DNA from: Comamonadaceae bacterium
GTDB lineage: Bacteria; Pseudomonadota; Gammaproteobacteria; Burkholderiales; Burkholderiaceae_C
Direction: 5' to 3'
Length of the DNA: 16,862 bases
Assembly: GCA_947374705.1 (NCBI GenBank)
Contig: CANCDA010000033.1
Location: 1 to 16,862, forward strand
In this document: piece after piece, positions 13,568-16,862 of the stretch
Layout: the number at the start of each line of letters is the position of its first letter
How positions within the stretch are numbered: the first letter of the stretch is position 1
Position numbers and translations under genes: made by a program
Notes under the pieces: model-generated
Databases searched by the model: none
What the model was told of the DNA's origin: nothing
Seen by the model: the letters and a program-made list of their open reading frames with translations, nothing else

Positions 13568-14314
13568 TCAACGCCCACCACCCACATCCACCACACTCCC
13601 TGTGGTGTAGCTGGCCGCATCACTCAGTAGCCAGACAATGGCCTGCGCCACTTCCTGCGCCGTGCCAGGGCGACGCATAGGGATGGTGGGGGCGAGCTGC
13701 TGGGCGCGTTCGGGTTGGCCACCGCTGGCGTGGATGTCGGTGTCAATCACGCCGGGGCGTACCGCGTTGACGCGTATGCCCTCAGTCGCCACCTCGCGCC
13801 CCAGGCCCACGGTGAAGCTGTCAATCGCGCCCTTGCTCGTCGCGTAATCCACGTACTGGCCGGGCGAACCCAGCGTGGCCGCCACGCTGCTCAAGTTGAC
13901 GATGGCCCCACCCGTGCCACCGTGGCGCGTGCTCATGCGCCGCACGGCTTCGCGCGCGCACAACATCGTGCCGATGACGTTGATGTCCAACAAACGCCGC
14001 CAGCGCGCCACGTCCATCTCGTCCACGCGCGCGGCCACGTCCACCACACCAGCGCTGTTGACCAGTGCGGTGAGGCGTCCGAGTTGCGCGTCCACGGTGG
14101 CAAACATGGCCAAGACCTGCGCCTCATCGGCCACATCAGCCTGCACGGCCATGGCCTTCCCGCCCTGGGCTTGAATGGCGCGCACCACCACCTCGGCCGC
14201 ACTGGCGTTGTGGCTGTAGTTGACGGCCACGGCATAGCCTTGGGCCGCCGCCAGATGCGCCGTGGCCGCGCCAATGCTGCGACTACCGCCGGTGATGAGT
14301 AGGACTTTGTTCAT
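13568..14314 (-). CDS. Short-chain dehydrogenase/reductase (SDR) family oxidoreductase
   Basis: Classical SDR of 248 residues, NAD(P)(H)-dependent, cytosolic. It has a cofactor-binding TGGSRSIG (8-15), NSAG (86-89), Asn111 in DINVIG, Ser142/143 in VNLSSVAA, and the active-site Tyr157-x3-Lys161 in YATSK. The C-terminus TTGSVVDVGGGR is typical. The overall look is FabG/glucose-dehydrogenase-like, and the substrate is unknown. The start at 14314 is chosen because AGGAG lies 6 nt upstream and MNKVLLITGGSRSIG is the canonical SDR start; an in-frame upstream ATG at 14455 would add 47 unrelated residues lying across the neighbouring gene. It is divergent from the DsbA-fold isomerase gene, with an 81-nt gap. 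Confidence 0.9.
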   Translation of the reverse strand: MNKVLLITGGSRSIGAATAHLAAAQGYAVAVNYSHNASAAEVVVRAIQAQGGKAMAVQADVADEAQVLAMFATVDAQLGRLTALVNSAGVVDVAARVDEMDVARWRRLLDINVIGTMLCAREAVRRMSTRHGGTGGAIVNLSSVAATLGSPGQYVDYATSKGAIDSFTVGLGREVATEGIRVNAVRPGVIDTDIHASGGQPERAQQLAPTIPMRRPGTAQEVAQAIVWLLSDAASYTTGSVVDVGGGR

Positions 14315-14395
14315 GAGCGGCTCCTGTGAATAAATGTGAGTGACCAAAAAGATAACATGCGGGCTGGCCACCCCTCTCAACTTCAGGACATCCGC

Positions 14396-14995
14396 ATGCG
14401 CAAAACCGTTGACTACTACATCGCCCCGCAAAGCCCCTACACCTACTTTGGCCACGAGCGCTTTGTCGCCATGGCCAAAGCCAACGGTGCCACGGTTCGC
14501 CTCAAGCCCGTGGACTTGGGCAAGGTATTTCCTCTGTCAGGTGGCCTGCCCTTAAGCAAGCGGCCACCGCAGCGCCTGGCCTACCGGCTGCTGGAGCTCA
14601 AGCGCTTTGGTGAATTTTTGAACAAGCCCATCAACGTGCAACCCACCTTCTTCCCCGTGGCGGGCGACGACTGCGCGCGCCTCATCATCACGGTGGATTT
14701 GCACGACGGCTTGGATGCCGCCTTGCGCCTGACCGGCGCCATTCTGGCCGCCGTGTGGGAGCAACAACGCAACATTGCCGACGCAGCCGTGCAAGCCGAA
14801 CTGCTGAGCGAATGCGGCCTGAGCGCGCAGCGTCTTGAACAAGCCAAAGACCCGAAAATCCAATCCCTGTACGACAGCTACACCACAGAGGCCAACGAGG
14901 CCAACGTCTTCGGCGCGCCCAGTTTCGTCATTGACGGTGAGCTGTTCTGGGGCCAGGATCGACTCGACTTTGTTGAACGCAAATTGCTCTCCTGA
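14396..14995 (+). CDS. DsbA-fold protein of the 2-hydroxychromene-2-carboxylate isomerase family
   Basis: Thioredoxin-fold (kappa-class GST-like) protein of 199 residues, the usual family length. Family members use glutathione to isomerise aromatic-degradation intermediates such as 2-hydroxychromene-2-carboxylate. The N-terminal active-site motif SPYTYF carries Ser13. The C-terminal GAPSFVIDGELFWGQDRLDF is the family's cis-Pro/end motif. I chose the ATG at 14396 (MRKTVDYYIAPQSPYTYF) because family members begin this way and AGGA lies at 14385-14388, 7 nt upstream. A GTG at 14336 would add 20 residues without similarity. No naphthalene-pathway genes are near, so the actual substrate is open. 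The dienelactone hydrolase gene follows after 66 nt that contain the second repeat copy. Confidence 0.88.
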   Translation: MRKTVDYYIAPQSPYTYFGHERFVAMAKANGATVRLKPVDLGKVFPLSGGLPLSKRPPQRLAYRLLELKRFGEFLNKPINVQPTFFPVAGDDCARLIITVDLHDGLDAALRLTGAILAAVWEQQRNIADAAVQAELLSECGLSAQRLEQAKDPKIQSLYDSYTTEANEANVFGAPSFVIDGELFWGQDRLDFVERKLLS

Positions 14996-14998
14996 AAC

Positions 14999-15054
14999 CT
15001 TGCGGGACAGACCGCAGTGACGCGAAGCGCACCAGCTCTGTCCTCAACTGATTA
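14999..15054 (+). repeat. Dispersed 56-58 bp inverted-repeat element, copy 2
   Basis: Identical to copy 1 (8708-8765) over the first 15 and last 20 bases, in the same orientation to its genes. GGACAGA (15005-15011) and TCTGTCC (15037-15043) form the inverted repeat. GCAGTGA (15014-15020) is shared with copy 1 but sits closer to the left end. It starts 4 nt after the isomerase stop and ends 7 nt before the dienelactone hydrolase start. Confidence 0.88.
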
Positions 15055-15061
15055 ACACACC

Positions 15062-15763
15062 ATGACCCAAACCATCCAACTCACCGCCGCCGACGGCACC
15101 ACCTTCCCCGCCTACGTGGCCCAGCCCAACGGCACACCCAAGGGCGCTATCGTCGTGCTGCAAGAAATCTTCGGCGTCAACGCCCACATCCGCGCCGTGG
15201 CCGATGGCTATGCCGCCGCAGGCTACTTGGCCATTGCGCCAGCCACCTTCACCCGCGTTAAACCCGGTGCAGGCCTCGGTGTGGAATTGGGCTATGTTGA
15301 TCCTGACCGGACAGAAGGCTTTGGCTACAAAGCGGCGGTCGAAGCCTTGCCCGCACCCGGCGTACTGCAAGACATCCAGGCCAGCATCGACTACGCGGCC
15401 CAAGCCTCGGGCGGCAAGGTTGGCGTGGTCGGCTACTGTTGGGGTGGCCTGCTCACCTGGCGCGCCGCCTGCCTGCTCACAGGCCTGTCAGCCGCCGTGC
15501 CCTACTACGGTGGCGGCATGACCAGTCCGGCCGAGGCCGCACGCCAGCCCACCGTGCCCGTGCTCGCGCACTTCGGTGAGCTGGACCAGCACATCCCCTT
15601 GGCCACCGTGCTGGCCTTCAAGGCCGCGCAACCCGGTGTGCGCGTAGAAACTTATGACGCCGACCACGGCTTCAATTGCGATCACCGGGGGGCCTACAAC
15701 GCACCTGCTGCGCAGTTGGCTCGGGAGCGCACGCTGGCGTTTTTTGCCGAGCATCTGAGCTAA
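15062..15763 (+). CDS. Dienelactone hydrolase family protein
   Basis: Cytosolic alpha/beta-hydrolase of 233 residues, the normal dienelactone hydrolase (DLH) length. The catalytic triad is Cys126 in GYCWGG, Asp175 in FGELDQHIP and His202 in DADHGFNC; Glu35 in VLQEIFGVN is the residue that activates the Cys in classical DLH. The true DLH reaction opens dienelactone to maleylacetate in chlorocatechol breakdown, but many relatives outside such clusters have other or unknown substrates, and no chlorocatechol genes are visible. The segment after strand 4 reads APATFTR where many relatives have APDLF. It may be co-transcribed with the isomerase gene upstream. No clear Shine-Dalgarno is present: the repeat element ends 7 nt before the ATG. 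Confidence 0.9.
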   Translation: MTQTIQLTAADGTTFPAYVAQPNGTPKGAIVVLQEIFGVNAHIRAVADGYAAAGYLAIAPATFTRVKPGAGLGVELGYVDPDRTEGFGYKAAVEALPAPGVLQDIQASIDYAAQASGGKVGVVGYCWGGLLTWRAACLLTGLSAAVPYYGGGMTSPAEAARQPTVPVLAHFGELDQHIPLATVLAFKAAQPGVRVETYDADHGFNCDHRGAYNAPAAQLARERTLAFFAEHLS

Positions 15764-15818
15764 GACCGACCGTTTTTTGATACCAATGCGATAGCTGTTT
15801 ACGCATGAATTTAAAGGA

Positions 15819-15840
15819 TTACAGGCCAATTCGCCTGTAA
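15819..15840 (-). terminator. Hairpin overlapping the end of the EamA-type exporter gene
   Basis: TTACAGGC (15819-15826) and GCCTGTAA (15833-15840) form a perfect 8-bp stem with a 6-nt loop. It covers the last codons and the stop of the exporter. On the minus strand a modest U-rich stretch follows (TCCTTTAAATT), so it may act as a weak terminator or protect the 3' end. Confidence 0.5.
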
Positions 15841-16760
15841 ATGCTTTCGCCAAACATGACGCAAATGAGGGCGCAAGCCACCAGCGCAATGCCCGCCCAC
15901 TGCCAGGGGCTGACGGTTTCACCCAGCGCCAACATCCCGGCCATCAGCCCCACCACCGGCACGCCCAGACTAAAGGGCGCGACCCGGTTGGCCGCATGGC
16001 GCTTGAGCAAACCCGTCCACATGGCGTAAGCCCAGAGGGTGGCAATCCAGCCGAGGTAAGCCCCGGCCAGCCAGCTGCTCCACGGCACACTGGCCCATTT
16101 CGCCCACTGGGTCCAGGCCATCTCTGGCACAGCGGGCACCGGGTCAAAGCACAGACTTAACAGCAAAAATGGCAGGATGGGCACCAGACTGCTCCAGACC
16201 AAAAATTGCAGCGGCTCAAAGTTCGGGCTGGCCTGTTGCGCTTTGCGCGCCACCACGTTGGAGGCCGCCCACATCGCGGCTGCGCCCAGGTTCAGGCCAA
16301 AGCCCATGAGCGTGACGCTGGCCGAGGCACCCGCGCCCGTGATGAAGTTCATGCTGAAGCAGACCAACCCCAGCGCGGCCAAGATCAAACCCCCAACCAA
16401 GGGACGACTCAGGCGCTCGTGCAGCAGCACAAAGCCGAAGAGCACGGTGAAGAACACATGGGTCTGCATCAGTACCGAGGCCAGCGCGGCGCTCATGCCC
16501 ACCTTCAAGGCCAGAAACAAAAGCCCGAACTGCCCCACCCCCTGAAACAAGCCATACAGCAGCACCCACTTCCAGTGCATCTGCGGCGCGCGGATGAAAA
16601 ACACCAGCGGCAGCACGGCAAACACATAGCGCGCCGCACCCATCTGAAACGGCGTGAAATCATGCAGCGCCATTTTCATCACCACAAAGTTCAAGCCCCA
16701 GATCACGATCACGCCCAAGGCGGCGGCCAAGTCACGCCCGGACAAAGGGGCGGCGTTCAT
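15819..16760 (-). CDS. eamA: EamA/DMT-superfamily transporter, probable cysteine / O-acetylserine exporter (YdeD-like)
   Basis: Inner-membrane exporter of 313 residues with about ten hydrophobic helices in two EamA repeats (about 10-140 and 150-305). Several stretches closely resemble E. coli EamA (YdeD) as I remember it: WGLNFVVMKMALHDFTP, YGLFQGVGQFGLLFLALKVG, ALASVLMQTHVFFTVLFGF, and RVAPFSLGVPVVGL in the second half. E. coli EamA exports O-acetylserine and cysteine-pathway metabolites; the substrate here is inferred by that resemblance only. The ATG at 16760 gives MNAAPLSGRDLAAALGVIVI; the Shine-Dalgarno is weak. It converges on the dienelactone hydrolase gene, and its end is covered by a hairpin. 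A palindromic AT-rich patch at 16795-16816 lies just upstream and may hold its promoter. Confidence 0.85.
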   Translation of the reverse strand: MNAAPLSGRDLAAALGVIVIWGLNFVVMKMALHDFTPFQMGAARYVFAVLPLVFFIRAPQMHWKWVLLYGLFQGVGQFGLLFLALKVGMSAALASVLMQTHVFFTVLFGFVLLHERLSRPLVGGLILAALGLVCFSMNFITGAGASASVTLMGFGLNLGAAAMWAASNVVARKAQQASPNFEPLQFLVWSSLVPILPFLLLSLCFDPVPAVPEMAWTQWAKWASVPWSSWLAGAYLGWIATLWAYAMWTGLLKRHAANRVAPFSLGVPVVGLMAGMLALGETVSPWQWAGIALVACALICVMFGESIYRRIGL

Positions 16761-16794
16761 GGGCGGCGGTACTTCGGGGCAAGGGGCATGGGGT

Positions 16795-16816
16795 GATTAT
16801 CACGATCGGCATAATC
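16795..16816. promoter_or_regulatory. Interrupted palindrome upstream of eamA
   Basis: GATTAT (16795-16800) and ATAATC (16811-16816) are a perfect inverted repeat with a central GATC, in an otherwise GC-rich stretch. It holds a -10-like GATAAT on the minus strand and CATAAT on the plus strand, but no -35 match is evident for either, so it could be an operator or a weak divergent promoter. Confidence 0.35.
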
Positions 16817-16862
16817 GTCCCAGCTGTCCACCCCGCCTCGAACATCAAAGCCCATGAGCCAA

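Noticed and set aside
15771..15776. T-run after the dienelactone hydrolase gene as an intrinsic terminator.
   Set aside because: No convincing stem precedes it.
16854..16862. ATG at the right edge (reads Met-Ser-Gln) as the start of a new plus-strand gene.
   Set aside because: Only three codons are visible and there is no clear ribosome-binding site, so it cannot be supported.
1..16862. CRISPR arrays, insertion sequences, tRNA/rRNA genes, integration sites or an undescribed defence system.
   Set aside because: No regularly spaced repeats, transposase or integrase genes, tRNA-like cloverleaves or defence-type domains were seen; every long same-strand frame resolves to a recognised metabolic, transport or envelope family.

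Overview
The window looks like chromosomal DNA of a betaproteobacterium, most likely Burkholderiales and probably Comamonadaceae (a Rhodoferax/Polaromonas/Limnohabitans-like genome). This is inferred from the high-GC coding style, the kefB / kdsD-kdsC-lptC arrangement, a MetX that looks betaproteobacterial, and a CCCCC/GGGGG hairpin repeat of a kind I recall from Comamonadaceae. I ran no database search. No phage, integrase, transposase, tRNA, rRNA or CRISPR array is visible.

Layout. (1) 1-3976: a CPA2-type K+/H+ antiporter (minus, cut by the left edge) lies divergent to a tightly overlapping LPS operon: kdsD (arabinose-5-phosphate isomerase), kdsC (KDO-8-phosphate phosphatase) and lptC (LPS export). 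The operon ends at a strong bidirectional terminator, and lptA/lptB do not follow. (2) 4012-4661: a small RRM RNA-binding protein with a Gly/Tyr-rich tail on the minus strand, with a roughly 140-nt structured leader and a candidate promoter. (3) 4672-5962: amtB ammonium transporter (minus) with its own terminator and a good sigma-54 promoter, without glnK beside it. (4) 5995-7902: a SAM-II-type riboswitch with a terminator expression platform, followed by a single ORF that fuses MetX (homoserine O-acyltransferase) to MetW. (5) 7962-10635: a GST gene with a good sigma-70 promoter, a glyoxalase-fold protein, and a chromate transporter (chrA) that overlaps it by 4 nt. (6) 10656-11534: a PhyH/EctD-like Fe(II)/2-oxoglutarate hydroxylase on the minus strand. 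(7) 11752-13542: an outer-membrane porin plus a small periplasmic phosphate-binding-like protein. (8) 13568-16760: an SDR oxidoreductase (minus), a DsbA-fold isomerase, a dienelactone hydrolase and an EamA-type amino-acid-metabolite exporter (minus).

Most genes are ordinary housekeeping or accessory metabolism. The most interesting signals are the riboswitch-controlled MetX-MetW fusion; a 56-58 bp inverted-repeat element present in two copies 6.3 kb apart, each just upstream of a small enzyme gene; a hairpin repeat absorbed into the N-terminus of KdsC; and the duplicated promoter-like motif with a leader hairpin in front of the RNA-binding protein. Promoter, riboswitch and repeat calls come from reading the sequence by eye and are not computed scores.

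No gene-free stretch exceeds 300 bases. The largest gaps are 5875-6150 (amtB and metXW control region), 4426-4671 (RNA-binding protein leader and amtB terminator) and 11535-11751 (between the hydroxylase and the porin, where I see no convincing promoter).
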